Source of the DNA: Aurantibrevibacter sp041747755
Lineage (GTDB): Bacteria > Bacteroidota > Bacteroidia > Flavobacteriales > Flavobacteriaceae
Direction of reading: 5' to 3'
NCBI GenBank assembly: GCA_041747755.1
Contig: JBGTEN010000065.1
Coordinates: 1 to 64,000, forward strand
DNA: 64,000 nucleotides
In this document: positions 52,868-61,899 of the stretch, in pieces
Position numbering within the stretch: the stretch's first letter is position 1
Layout of the letters: every line of letters starts with the position of its first letter
The notes under the pieces: model-generated
Told to the model about the DNA's origin: nothing
What the model saw: only the letters and a program-made list of their open reading frames with translations
The model's database searches: none
Program-made: the position numbers and the translations under genes

Positions 52868-54247
52868 TTACCGATTTAATTTTGTTTTCATCTCTCTTCG
52901 TAAGTAATATCCGGTAACCATAGTAGCTAAAACATCTGAAATAGGAAATGAAATCCAAACTCCTATTTCACCCATAAGTTTTGGCAATAATATAACAAGT
53001 GGTATAAAAAAGAAGCCTTGGCGAGTTAAGGTGAGCAATAAGGCTGGGACGGCCTTCCCAACAGCCTGAAAATAAGCTGCCCCAATGAGCTGCAAAGCGA
53101 TAATCGGGGTTGCGGCAAATACCCATCGCATAGCGTTTGGCGTGTGTTCCAAAACAAAAGCATTGGTGGCCAAATCAGCTTCTGACATATGGGATTTATT
53201 GCTAAGAAAAAGCGATGTGATTTCTGCCGAAAAAACCATCAGTCCGATAAAAACTATGGTCGCCAGAACAGCGGCATAAAAAATGGCTGTCTTAATCGAT
53301 TCCCGCACTCTTGTATATTTTTCGGCTCCATAATTAAACCCTGCAATAGGCAAAAATCCTTGCGTAACTCCAAAAACAGGGAATAAAGCAAACATGAGCA
53401 TTCTTCCAATAATGGCATATACGGCCACCATAGCTTCACCTCCCAAACCAAAAAGAATATTGTTCATGATAAGATACGTGATACTTACTACCGCTTGTCG
53501 GGCTAAAGTAACAAAGCCCAATGATCCTATTTCTTTTAAGATTACCCCTTCCAAGCCAAAATGAGAAAAATCAATTTTTAATTCTGAATTTTTGGAAAGA
53601 AAGAAGTAAAAAATATAACTAAAGCAGAAGAAGTAACTTATGGTGGTGGCCCAAGCGGCGCCTTCCATACCCCATTCAAAAATATAAATAAACAGGTAAT
53701 CTAATAACAAATTACTGATGGAAGGAATGATCATGGCAATCATGGCGAATTTAGGCTTCCCCTCAGCCCGAATAACCGCATTACCCATCATACTGAGACC
53801 CAAAAAAGGTACCCCGTAAAGCACTATGGTATAATACACTTTGGCAGGATCAAAAATGGCACCTTTTCCTCCAAAAGCAGGAATAAGACCGTCAACATAA
53901 ACCAATCCCAGAACCGCCATGGAAATCGTAACCAAAAGCGTTAGGGTAATTTGATTCCCAAAGGTTTTCAACGCTTTCTCTTTCTGATTTCCTCCCAATG
54001 CACGGGAAATAATACTAGATCCCCCAATACCTATTGCCATTCCCAAAGCGGCAATAAAGAAAGATACCGGAAGTACGACATTTATGGCTGCAATGGCCAA
54101 AGAACCTATCCAATTACCAACAAAAATGGAATCTACAAGAACATTTAGGGACATCACTAATATGCCTATAGAAGCAGGCACAGCCTGTTTTATAAGCAAT
54201 TTCCCAATGGGTTGGGTACCCAGTTGATCTGCAGAGATGTTTGCCAT
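52868..54247 (-). CDS. MATE family efflux transporter
   Basis: A 459-residue, twelve-helix multidrug or metabolite exporter. Typical features: LLIKQAVPASIGILVMSLNVLVDSIFVGNWIG at the start and MAIGIGGSSIISRALGGNQKEKA. I use the ATG at 54247, giving MANISADQLG, whose first base overlaps the hemH stop (TAATG); a start at 54277 would lie inside hemH. Its tight coupling to ferrochelatase suggests it might export a tetrapyrrole or protect from haem stress. That is only a guess from position. Confidence 0.92.
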   Translation of the reverse strand: MANISADQLGTQPIGKLLIKQAVPASIGILVMSLNVLVDSIFVGNWIGSLAIAAINVVLPVSFFIAALGMAIGIGGSSIISRALGGNQKEKALKTFGNQITLTLLVTISMAVLGLVYVDGLIPAFGGKGAIFDPAKVYYTIVLYGVPFLGLSMMGNAVIRAEGKPKFAMIAMIIPSISNLLLDYLFIYIFEWGMEGAAWATTISYFFCFSYIFYFFLSKNSELKIDFSHFGLEGVILKEIGSLGFVTLARQAVVSITYLIMNNILFGLGGEAMVAVYAIIGRMLMFALFPVFGVTQGFLPIAGFNYGAEKYTRVRESIKTAIFYAAVLATIVFIGLMVFSAEITSLFLSNKSHMSEADLATNAFVLEHTPNAMRWVFAATPIIALQLIGAAYFQAVGKAVPALLLTLTRQGFFFIPLVILLPKLMGEIGVWISFPISDVLATMVTGYYLRREMKTKLNR

Positions 54248-55278
54248 TAAGTGGGAAGAGTTCCTTTGGCTTGCCAATCATTTACCCATTTAGCCATCAC
54301 CCTTACCCAAGAATCGTTGTCATTAAGACAAGCTATGTGTTTGTATGATTTTCCGCCGGCTTCTTCGAACTGATGTTTACCTTCCATTGCAATTTCCTCA
54401 AGCGTTTCTAGACAGTCAGCTACAAATGCAGGAGTAATAACAGCCAGCCGTTCTTTTCCTTCTTTCGCCAAACGTTCAAATTCATAATCAGTATAAGGCT
54501 TTAACCAAGGATCGCCAGCTAATCGTGACTGAAAGGAAACGCTAACCTTGTTTTCGGGTAATCCCAAATAAGCCTTGACCCTATTTGTAGTTTCGTAGAC
54601 CTGATGCCGATAGCAAGTATTATGGGCAACTGAATTTATAGAACAGCAGTTACCGTCAATTTTGCAATGAAATTTTGTAGGATCAGATTTTCTAATATGT
54701 CGCTCAGGGATTCCATGATATGAAAATAAAATATGATCGTAATCAAAATCCTTTAACCCATCTGAAATACTCTCTGCTAATGCTTTGATATACTCGTCAT
54801 TTTTGTAAAATGCCTGTAACGTGGTGATTTTCATTTCAGGAAAGAACTGGGTTGCATCTTCCATAACCTTAACCACAACGGTTTCATATGAAGACATGGC
54901 ATAATGTGGGTAAAGTGGCACCAAAAGAACGTCGTCTACACCTTTGTTTTTTAGTTCATGTAATGCATTTTTTATGGTCATAGAGCCATATCGCATTCCT
55001 AGAGCTACGGGCATTGTTGTCTGCTGACGAACTTTTTCTGAAAAGCGCTGGGATAGCACTATTAAAGGCGATCCTTCCTCCCACCAAATCTTCGCATAGG
55101 CCTTTGCTGATTTCTTTGGTCTGCTTTGTAGAATAATCCCTCTTACCAAAATATTCCTAAGCCAATTAGGAACATCAATAACCCTTGGATCCATTAAAAA
55201 TTCATCCAAATAAGGTTTTACATCTTTTGGGGTTGGACTGTCAGGAGAGCCCAGATTTACTAATAAAACTCCTTTCAT
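54247..55278 (-). CDS. hemH: Ferrochelatase
   Basis: A 343-residue enzyme inserting ferrous iron into protoporphyrin IX, the last step of protohaem synthesis. It starts MKGVLLVNLGSPDSP, carries the active-site segment LFSYHGIPERHIRKSDP, and PAFVADCLETLEEIAMEG near the C-terminus contains the second metal-site glutamates. A CKIDGNCC-type cysteine cluster is visible in the middle, as in some iron-sulfur ferrochelatases, but I cannot say that a cluster is bound. It is coupled to the MATE gene by a TAATG overlap. Confidence 0.96.
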   Translation of the reverse strand: MKGVLLVNLGSPDSPTPKDVKPYLDEFLMDPRVIDVPNWLRNILVRGIILQSRPKKSAKAYAKIWWEEGSPLIVLSQRFSEKVRQQTTMPVALGMRYGSMTIKNALHELKNKGVDDVLLVPLYPHYAMSSYETVVVKVMEDATQFFPEMKITTLQAFYKNDEYIKALAESISDGLKDFDYDHILFSYHGIPERHIRKSDPTKFHCKIDGNCCSINSVAHNTCYRHQVYETTNRVKAYLGLPENKVSVSFQSRLAGDPWLKPYTDYEFERLAKEGKERLAVITPAFVADCLETLEEIAMEGKHQFEEAGGKSYKHIACLNDNDSWVRVMAKWVNDWQAKGTLPT

Positions 55279-55310
55279 GTATGTATTTCTTTTTGCATTT
55301 AGCAGACACC

Positions 55311-55332
55311 CCCGCCTGTACCTTCAGGCAGG
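55311..55332. repeat. GC-rich palindromic element upstream of hemH
   Basis: CCCGCCTGTACCTTCAGGCA followed by GG: a GCCTG / CAGGC stem with a 6-base loop, extended by two more pairs around one bulged A. It stands out in an AT-rich region and resembles a dispersed intergenic repeat. It lies 33 bases before the hemH start. Confidence 0.45.
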
Positions 55333-55534
55333 TAGAACGCCGGTAATCATATCTTGTAGTTTTCTAAGAACCTGTGGACATGGACGTGATATGTAGCTTT
55401 CTTTTTTATTTGCAAAAATAGCACTTGTGCCTCTAGTAACTCGTAAAAGATGTAAATACTTTGATACTTTACCCAAATTTTATACATGTTTTAGCATCAT
55501 TTGAACCCTTTTTTAGTAAGTTGTAAGGAATACC

Positions 55535-56632
55535 ATGAAAATTCATCTTTTTGTTATGGAAACACTATTAAAAAACTCAGAAAACCAATCATTGATTTAT
55601 GTAATTCTCTCTTTTTGTGTTCTTATTGCCTTGTATGTTATTACGATTTACGTTTTAAAAAAGTATGCTAAAAACCCAAACTATATTTTACCACGCGACA
55701 TTGTTAAGCAAACAGCAAAGCCTATTTTTCTACTTTTCTTCTCCATCTTAATCCGATTAAAATCATTACATGCACTTTTGCAACTAGAGGATTATACCGC
55801 AACATTTAAAAAAGCAAGCACCTTGCTATTCATTTTCGCCGTCACCTGGTTGATTCTTATGGGCTTGAAAATTGTGAAAAAAAGTATCATTAATAACTAT
55901 GATGTAAATGTTTCGGATAATCTTAAAGCGAGAAAAATCTATACTCAATTTAATATATTGGAACGCATTGCCGTAGTTATTGTCATTATTTTTGCCCTTG
56001 CTATTGCTTTGATGAGTTTTCAAGGTATTCGCGAAATTGGAGTTAGTATTTTTGCCTCTGCCGGGGTGGCAGGTCTTATTATTGGACTCTCTGCACAAAA
56101 GATGATTGGTAGTATTCTTGCAGGTATACAGATCGCCATAGCACAACCCATAAAATTAGACGATGTGGTTATAGTTGAAGGAGAATGGGGTCGCATTGAA
56201 GAGATTACGTTGACCTATGTTGTGGTGAATATTTGGGATAAGAGACGATTAATTGTACCTACTACCTATTTTATTGAACATCCTTTTCAAAATTGGACCA
56301 AAACATCATCGGATATATTGGGTACTGTTTTTCTGTATACCGATTACAATGTCTCGTTTGACAAACTGCGGGAAGAACTCACCAAAATTCTCAACAGTAC
56401 TGAATTATGGGATGGGAAAGTAAATGTCTTGCAAGTAACCGAATCTAAGCCACAGAGTGTTGAAATAAGAGCTTTAATGAGCGCAAAAGACTCTCCTACG
56501 GCGTGGGACCTTAGGGTGTTGGTTCGGGAAAAACTGATTGTATACTTACAACAAAACTATCCCGAGAGCCTTGCGCATTCGCGGATATATTTAAAAAATG
56601 CCGATAAATTAGAGAATGAAGAATCTGATTAA
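55535..56632 (+). CDS. Small-conductance mechanosensitive channel family protein (MscS)
   Basis: A 365-residue membrane protein. Four helices span about 20-165; the pore-lining helix is recognisable as GVSIFASAGVAGLIIGLSAQ, then MIGSILAGIQIAIAQPIKLDDVV and the beta domain with VVNIWDKRRLIVPTTYF. It protects against osmotic downshock. A second in-frame ATG at 55556 is possible (METLLKN). It is monocistronic, opposite to hemH. Confidence 0.94.
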   Translation: MKIHLFVMETLLKNSENQSLIYVILSFCVLIALYVITIYVLKKYAKNPNYILPRDIVKQTAKPIFLLFFSILIRLKSLHALLQLEDYTATFKKASTLLFIFAVTWLILMGLKIVKKSIINNYDVNVSDNLKARKIYTQFNILERIAVVIVIIFALAIALMSFQGIREIGVSIFASAGVAGLIIGLSAQKMIGSILAGIQIAIAQPIKLDDVVIVEGEWGRIEEITLTYVVVNIWDKRRLIVPTTYFIEHPFQNWTKTSSDILGTVFLYTDYNVSFDKLREELTKILNSTELWDGKVNVLQVTESKPQSVEIRALMSAKDSPTAWDLRVLVREKLIVYLQQNYPESLAHSRIYLKNADKLENEESD

Positions 56633-56714
56633 AACTTTATGATTGCTTAAACTAAAATTTGTACATCAATAAGATAGTATACCAAAATCTTTAACTAAAC
56701 ATACATTTAATCCT

Positions 56715-56722
56715 TAAATTTG
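56715..56722 (+). promoter_or_regulatory. -7 box of the DUF1460 gene
   Basis: TAAATTTG, a full TAnnTTTG match, 16 bases before the ATG at 56739. Confidence 0.5.
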
Positions 56723-56738
56723 AAGAAATCTTCTCGAA

Positions 56739-57581
56739 ATGAAAACCAAAATTTTTCTATTGCTTATCTGTTTTACTATTTTGCCTTGCGCTGCACAGCA
56801 AATTATTTGTTCTGCAACGGATAGGGAAGCTTATGATGCTAAAATAGAACAGCTTGAAAAATTGAAAGTAAATGAAAATTTCGGTACTACCATCGTAGAC
56901 ATAGGGAAAACATTCTTAGGCACTCCCTATGTAGCAAAAACTCTTGAGATAGGGAACACAGAGTCTTTGGTAATCAATCTCCAGGGATTGGATTGTACGA
57001 CTTTTGTAGAGAACGTTTTGGCTTTTGGTCAACTCCAAAAAAATGAGAAAACTGATTTTGATGATTTTACAAAAACCCTTGAAACCATTCGGTATAAAGA
57101 TGGGAAATTAAACGGTTATGCCTCCCGGCTGCATTATTTTACAGAATGGATTGCCAATAATGAGAAGAAAGGGTTAATAAAAGACATTACTTCAGAAGTT
57201 GGCGGGATAGAGATCACTAAAGAAATCAATTTTATGAGTACGCATCGTGATCTATATCCCTTTTTAAAAAACAATGAAAATTTTCAAAAAATCCAGGCCT
57301 CAGAGGCCTACCTGAACAACCAATCTATTTGTATCTTACCTCAAGATCAGATTGCGGCCAATGAGCATTTGCTAAAATCAGGTGATATCATTGCATTAAG
57401 TACCACGATTAAAGGATTGGATGTTACGCATACGGGCATACTTACCCGTGAAAATGATGGTCGAATACATTTATTACATGCTTCCACAACGGGCCAGGTT
57501 GAAGTTACACAACTACCTCTAGCTGATTATTTGAAGAAAATTAAAAGTAATACCGGTATTATAGTGAGTAGGCCGCTTTAA
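56739..57581 (+). CDS. DUF1460 family amidase-like secreted protein
   Basis: A 280-residue protein with a signal peptide (to about residue 20, CAAQ). The DUF1460 domain has an NlpC/P60-like fold; the probable nucleophile is Cys86 in LQGLDCTTFVEN, and a late His is in GLDVTHTGILTR. Family members cleave peptide bonds near N-acetylmuramic acid in peptidoglycan fragments. It is a single-gene unit, convergent with a ThuA-domain gene. Confidence 0.9.
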   Translation: MKTKIFLLLICFTILPCAAQQIICSATDREAYDAKIEQLEKLKVNENFGTTIVDIGKTFLGTPYVAKTLEIGNTESLVINLQGLDCTTFVENVLAFGQLQKNEKTDFDDFTKTLETIRYKDGKLNGYASRLHYFTEWIANNEKKGLIKDITSEVGGIEITKEINFMSTHRDLYPFLKNNENFQKIQASEAYLNNQSICILPQDQIAANEHLLKSGDIIALSTTIKGLDVTHTGILTRENDGRIHLLHASTTGQVEVTQLPLADYLKKIKSNTGIIVSRPL

Positions 57582-57656
57582 TTTTATAAGAAAATCTGCC
57601 TAATATTACTAGAAAATTTTGTTGTATGATCTATGGTAATGCCAAAGCATAGCATA

Positions 57657-58457
57657 CTATTTTGATAACATATAAGCAAAAGCATTTGTCATGAATTGAA
57701 CAAAGTCAGAATCAGAATATTTGCTCTGGGCATGGCCCATACTGCTGTAAAAACTTTTACCCCCATCTGGCCGGGTCCAATAGTGAGCTGTCATCCTACG
57801 CTCGTCATATCCATTTTCACCAGTTTCAGAAACCCTAAGTAGCTCAGTAAAAGCATCATTAATATATCCTCCTTCCCAGTAATACCATTCCTCATTATCA
57901 TTCCAAGGAAAATCAATTTCAGCGACTAAGGAAGTATTCTCATTTTCAACCAAAACGGTAGCTGCAAAGTCTTGCGCTGTATGGCTTGGATTATTCCGTA
58001 CACTGCACCCCGTAACATTTACAGCATACCAATCCCAAACTCCTTTTCCATTCCCATTAACAGTAGATGCGGTTGAATGTCCGTAGGCGTCACTGGCAGC
58101 GTGATTTGATATGAAGTTACCGCCTTGTGCGGCATAAGCTTCCACATTAGTTCGTTGTTCCGACGAAAGCATATCTCCGGATGTATTGTTGAAATATATA
58201 ACATCAAAAGTAGAAAGATTTTCCGCAGAATTAAATTCGTTTCCGGAATTATCGATGACTAAAGAAAAACCCAAAGCCGAAGCAATACCATTCATCATTG
58301 CAGTATTTTGACTTCTGGTATTATGATCAAATCCGGCAGTTTTTGTAAAGACCAATACTTTTATGGATGTGGAAGAAGGATCTTCTTCTCCACTACAAGA
58401 AAATAGCAATAAGAAAAAATAAAAATAAATTGAATAAATATAGCTGTTAAAACGCAT
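57657..58457 (-). CDS. ThuA domain lipoprotein A
   Basis: A 266-residue protein with a hydrophobic signal and lipobox LFSC (Cys21), followed by SGEEDPSS. The acidic residues right after the lipidated cysteine resemble the Bacteroidota surface-export signal, so it may be outside the cell. The ThuA domain starts at about 34 (VLVFTKTAGFDHNTR) and has the class I amidotransferase-like fold (NFISNHAASDAYG) with DNEEWYYW and the final HYWTRPDGGKSFYSSMGH. ThuA was named in rhizobial trehalose use; its reaction on keto-sugars is not settled. Confidence 0.9.
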   Translation of the reverse strand: MRFNSYIYSIYFYFFLLLFSCSGEEDPSSTSIKVLVFTKTAGFDHNTRSQNTAMMNGIASALGFSLVIDNSGNEFNSAENLSTFDVIYFNNTSGDMLSSEQRTNVEAYAAQGGNFISNHAASDAYGHSTASTVNGNGKGVWDWYAVNVTGCSVRNNPSHTAQDFAATVLVENENTSLVAEIDFPWNDNEEWYYWEGGYINDAFTELLRVSETGENGYDERRMTAHYWTRPDGGKSFYSSMGHAQSKYSDSDFVQFMTNAFAYMLSK

Positions 58458-58533
58458 ATGCTCCTATGGTGTTAGAATAATTAAAGCAGTCTGCAGAATT
58501 TACTATATGGTATTCCCGACTACTTGTATCTTA

Positions 58534-58543
58534 CTTACGTAAG
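58534..58543. promoter_or_regulatory. 10-bp palindrome upstream of ThuA lipoprotein A
   Basis: CTTACGTAAG, a perfect palindrome, 77-86 bases upstream of the ATG at 58457. It is a possible operator; no second copy was noticed nearby. Confidence 0.25.
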
Positions 58544-58620
58544 GTTGACATAAATAGTCTTTAGTAATTCCATTTTAACACCAAGGTTTACTTATTAAAA
58601 GGCTTTGCCATAGTGAAAAA

Positions 58621-59415
58621 TTATTTCCCCAAGCACCACATGATACCACCTACCAAATGCTTTCGAAAATCTGGTTCATCAAAAGATTCCTCGGTATGAC
58701 CGCCTCCGGTATAAAAAGCGCGACCGCCATCAAAGGTGTGAAACCAAGCGATGGGATGATTATCTCCATTTGTACCCCCCTCATAGCTTGTCTCATCCAA
58801 TTTTATGAGTACTTGCAGGTCAGGATTAATATTCTTGTAATTATACCATTCATCTTTTCGAATCCAGGTGTCTTGTAAATGTGCCGTTGCAGGATGGTTT
58901 TTATTTATAACCTGCATTTTTGCCTCCCTTACATTGGGATCATTCGGATGGCCTTCAAAATAGGCGCCTACTAATTTGCCATACCAAGGCCACTCATATT
59001 CTGTATCTGTTGCAGAGTGAATTCCCATAAAACTTCCTCCGTTCTTGATATAATTTTCAAAAGCAACTTGTTGTTCAGCATCTAATACATCCATTGTAGT
59101 GTTTAAAAAAATTACCAATTGGTATTTTTTGAGGTTAGCTGCATCAAATTGAAGGGAATCTTCGGTTTGAGTAATCCTAAAATTATTTCGTCTGCCCAAT
59201 TCTTTTAGGGTTTCCACCCCTTTTGCGATAGATTTATGGCGATACCCAGCTGTCTTTGTGAACACAAGAATTTGACTTAATGCCGGTTTTGATGAACTAG
59301 AAGCCACATTTGGACTAGGGTGATTTAAGGTAACTTCCTGATTGATTTTAGTTCCGCAACCCATAAATATAAATATAATTAAAAAAGTGAATGTGATTTT
59401 CAACGTTGTCTTCAT
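58621..59415 (-). CDS. ThuA domain lipoprotein B
   Basis: A 264-residue lipoprotein (lipobox FMGC, Cys20) with a short serine-rich linker, then a ThuA domain: ILVFTKTAGYRHKSI, GGSFMGIHSATDTEYEWPWYGKLVGAYFEGHP, KDEWYNYKNI, HTFDGGRAFYTGGGHTEESF. It is closer to the typical ThuA family than copy A. A 163-base gap separates the two genes, so each may have its own promoter. Both are likely tied to sugar metabolism with the DUF1080 locus, by family association. Confidence 0.92.
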   Translation of the reverse strand: MKTTLKITFTFLIIFIFMGCGTKINQEVTLNHPSPNVASSSSKPALSQILVFTKTAGYRHKSIAKGVETLKELGRRNNFRITQTEDSLQFDAANLKKYQLVIFLNTTMDVLDAEQQVAFENYIKNGGSFMGIHSATDTEYEWPWYGKLVGAYFEGHPNDPNVREAKMQVINKNHPATAHLQDTWIRKDEWYNYKNINPDLQVLIKLDETSYEGGTNGDNHPIAWFHTFDGGRAFYTGGGHTEESFDEPDFRKHLVGGIMWCLGK

Positions 59416-59550
59416 AAATTTTGCCTTTTTGAAAGTTTTACCTAAATATCCCTTATTATTTCGGGATTACATCTTCTTTACTCTTAAAGTATCGAAAAAA
59501 AATTGAGGGTATATCTGATTTTACATTCTTTGATGCTAAAACTTTCCTTT

Positions 59551-60432
59551 TCAGCCATTGAATGAAGTTAAATACTTTTTTGGGGTCGTGCCGAACTTTT
59601 TACGAAATGCGGCTATAAAATGGCTGGCGGTACTATAACCTACCTTAAGTCCCACTTCATTTACGTTGTGTTCTCCCGTTTCCAGCATTTTCCGGGCATA
59701 ATCCATTTTATAATCAAACAAAAAACTATATACTGAATCCCCATAAATCTGTTTAAACCCTTCTTTTAACTTCTTTAAACTCAACCCTATTTCATCCGAT
59801 AAATCACCCAAAGAAGGTGGCTCTGCCATCCGTAAAATGATGATTTCCTTTGCCTTTTTGATCCTGCGTACATTGTCCTCGTCCAGCAAAAATGGACATT
59901 GCTCTACATCAGCATCTCCACTTTTATTAAAGTATAAGGATATAAGCTCATAAATCTTTCCCTTCATATAAAGCTCTTTAATGGAAGGATGTAAATTATA
60001 ATTCATAATCTGGCTTAAAATTACGGCTATTGCTGGGGTAACCACGTCCTGTACATAGTATTTTTTATCCTTGTTTTCCACGCTCAAAAAAGGAATATAA
60101 TCGGCCTCCTTTGAGAATAAGGAATGAAATTTTCGGATGGTCATAACCACGGAAACCAGCCAGGAATTTGGATTCAACGACACATTTAGAGGTAAGTCCA
60201 TCTGAGTGTTATACAAGAGTAGGGAATTCTCTTCCGAAACCTCCAAGGCATAGCGTCCATCATTGAATACAAACTTGGCGTTACCCTTCAAACAAAAGTG
60301 AAATTGAATAAAAGAGCTGTCAATTTCTCTCACTACCTGTTTCAAATTGGGTGTATCGTTCTGAATTTTAAAAACATAGAAGCCATCTTCAATAAAAACC
60401 TCTTCCATTGAACCTTGAGCGATATTTTCCAT
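59551..60432 (-). CDS. AraC-family transcriptional regulator
   Basis: A 293-residue regulator. The N-terminal 180 residues form an effector or dimerisation domain of unknown ligand; the C-terminal HTH region has LGDLSDEIGLSLKKLKEGFKQIYG and VNEVGLKVGYSTASHFIAAFRKKFGTTPKKY. It is divergent from hemA, an arrangement seen in many flavobacteria, so it probably controls the haem operon and itself. A 19-bp dyad lies between its likely promoter and its start codon. Confidence 0.94.
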   Translation of the reverse strand: MENIAQGSMEEVFIEDGFYVFKIQNDTPNLKQVVREIDSSFIQFHFCLKGNAKFVFNDGRYALEVSEENSLLLYNTQMDLPLNVSLNPNSWLVSVVMTIRKFHSLFSKEADYIPFLSVENKDKKYYVQDVVTPAIAVILSQIMNYNLHPSIKELYMKGKIYELISLYFNKSGDADVEQCPFLLDEDNVRRIKKAKEIIILRMAEPPSLGDLSDEIGLSLKKLKEGFKQIYGDSVYSFLFDYKMDYARKMLETGEHNVNEVGLKVGYSTASHFIAAFRKKFGTTPKKYLTSFNG

Positions 60433-60462
60433 TTCTATTTTTAGGTTTATTTTCTACTTTCT

Positions 60463-60481
60463 ATTTAGAAACGTTCTAAAT
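60463..60481. promoter_or_regulatory. 19-bp dyad in the AraC-hemA divergent region
   Basis: ATTTAGAA, ACG, TTCTAAAT: perfect 8-bp arms with a 3-base centre, 31 bases upstream of the araC-type gene. It lies between that gene and its candidate -7 box (60511-60518), the place of an autoregulatory operator. Confidence 0.55.
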
Positions 60482-60510
60482 TAAATTTTGTTAAACACTA
60501 TTATTTCCTA

Positions 60511-60518
60511 CAAAAATA
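60511..60518 (-). promoter_or_regulatory. -7 box of the AraC-type gene
   Basis: TATTTTTG on the minus strand, a full TAnnTTTG match, 78 bases before the ATG at 60432. Confidence 0.45.
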
Positions 60519-60613
60519 ACATGTTTACAGTGTTTTATACCATTTTTAATCGGAAAAAACTTAAAGCGATACTAATAGTTCTTCCAGCGTTATTTTTATA
60601 ACTTCATTGCTTC

Positions 60614-60621
60614 TATTTTTG
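60614..60621 (+). promoter_or_regulatory. -7 box of the hemACDE operon
   Basis: TATTTTTG, a full TAnnTTTG match, followed by TGCCTC as in aspS. It lies 21 bases before the hemA ATG at 60643 and inside the longer in-frame extension, which shows that the extension is not translated. Confidence 0.6.
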
Positions 60622-60642
60622 TGCCTCGACCAAAAAGTTTAC

Positions 60643-61899
60643 ATGAAGGATTACCACATTTCCAAACACAACTCCTTTTATACCATTGGATTGAACTATA
60701 AAAAAGCGGATGCCGAAATTCGAGGCAATTTTAGCTTGGATGAGGATGCTATGGAGCAAGTGTTAAAGCAAGCCAAAACTGCCGGTATTGATGGCCTTTT
60801 GATTACCTCTACTTGCAACCGTACCGAACTTCACGGTTTTGCTCAACACCCTTTTCAGTTGATAAAACTATTGTGCGATAATACGACAGGAACCGTAGAA
60901 GAGTTTCAAGAGGTTGCCTATGTTTACAAAAATAAAGAAGCTATAAGTCATTTGTTTCGGGTTGGTACCGGGTTGGACAGTCAAATTCTGGGAGATTTTG
61001 AAGTAATTAGTCAGTTACGCCAAGGTTTTGCCCGCTCCAAAAAACATGAATTGGCTAATCCCTTCCTAGAACGACTCTGCAACTGCGTTATCCGGGCGAG
61101 TAAACGAATTAAAAATGAAACTGACATTTCCACAGGGGCCACTTCTGTTGCTTTTGCCTCAGTAAAATTCATCATAAATAATGTCGCGGACATTTCTCAA
61201 AAGAATATTTTGCTTTTCGGAACCGGTAAAATTGGAAGAAACACTTGCGAAAATCTTATAAAGCATACCAAAAACTCCCATATCACCTTAATAAATCGCA
61301 CAAAAGATAAAGCCGAACAAATTGCCGGAAAATTTAATTTGATTGTAAAAGATTATGGCGATTTGCAAACGGAAATAAGAAATACCGACGTGCTCATTGT
61401 GGCAACAGGATCCAAATTACCTACCATTTCTAAAGAGTTGATTTACCCCAAAAAGTCGCTTCTCATTTTGGATCTATCCATTCCCAGAAATGTATCTGAC
61501 AGCGTTGCTGATATGGAAAACGTAACAGTAATTCATCTCGATCAGCTTTCACAAATGACAGATGAAACTTTGGAGAAAAGAAAACAATCCATTCCTGAAG
61601 CAGAAGCCATTATTGAGGAAATGAAGGCCGATTTTATTCAATGGCTTGAAACCCGAAAATTTGCCCCCGTAATTAAAGCTTTGAAAAAGAAGCTGAAATC
61701 TATGAAGGACGAGGAACTCAATTTTCAAAGTAAAAAACTAACGGCTTTCGATACCCAACAAGCCGATATTATTTCGGATCGTATTATCCAAAAAATTACG
61801 AAGCAGTTTGCCAATCACCTAAAAGACACTGAAATTGATGCAAATACCAGCTTAGATTTAATCCAAAAAGTATTTCAACTTGAAGTGGACGTGAAATGA
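60643..61899 (+). CDS. hemA: Glutamyl-tRNA reductase
   Basis: A 418-residue enzyme that reduces glutamyl-tRNA to glutamate 1-semialdehyde, the first step of C5 haem synthesis. The catalytic cysteine is Cys58 in TSTCNRTEL; RVGTGLDSQILGDFEV and the NADPH-binding LLFGTGKIGRNTCENL follow. I start at 60643 (MKDYHISK) because the promoter box lies inside the longer frame. The stop overlaps hemC by 4 bases. Confidence 0.96.
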   Translation: MKDYHISKHNSFYTIGLNYKKADAEIRGNFSLDEDAMEQVLKQAKTAGIDGLLITSTCNRTELHGFAQHPFQLIKLLCDNTTGTVEEFQEVAYVYKNKEAISHLFRVGTGLDSQILGDFEVISQLRQGFARSKKHELANPFLERLCNCVIRASKRIKNETDISTGATSVAFASVKFIINNVADISQKNILLFGTGKIGRNTCENLIKHTKNSHITLINRTKDKAEQIAGKFNLIVKDYGDLQTEIRNTDVLIVATGSKLPTISKELIYPKKSLLILDLSIPRNVSDSVADMENVTVIHLDQLSQMTDETLEKRKQSIPEAEAIIEEMKADFIQWLETRKFAPVIKALKKKLKSMKDEELNFQSKKLTAFDTQQADIISDRIIQKITKQFANHLKDTEIDANTSLDLIQKVFQLEVDVK

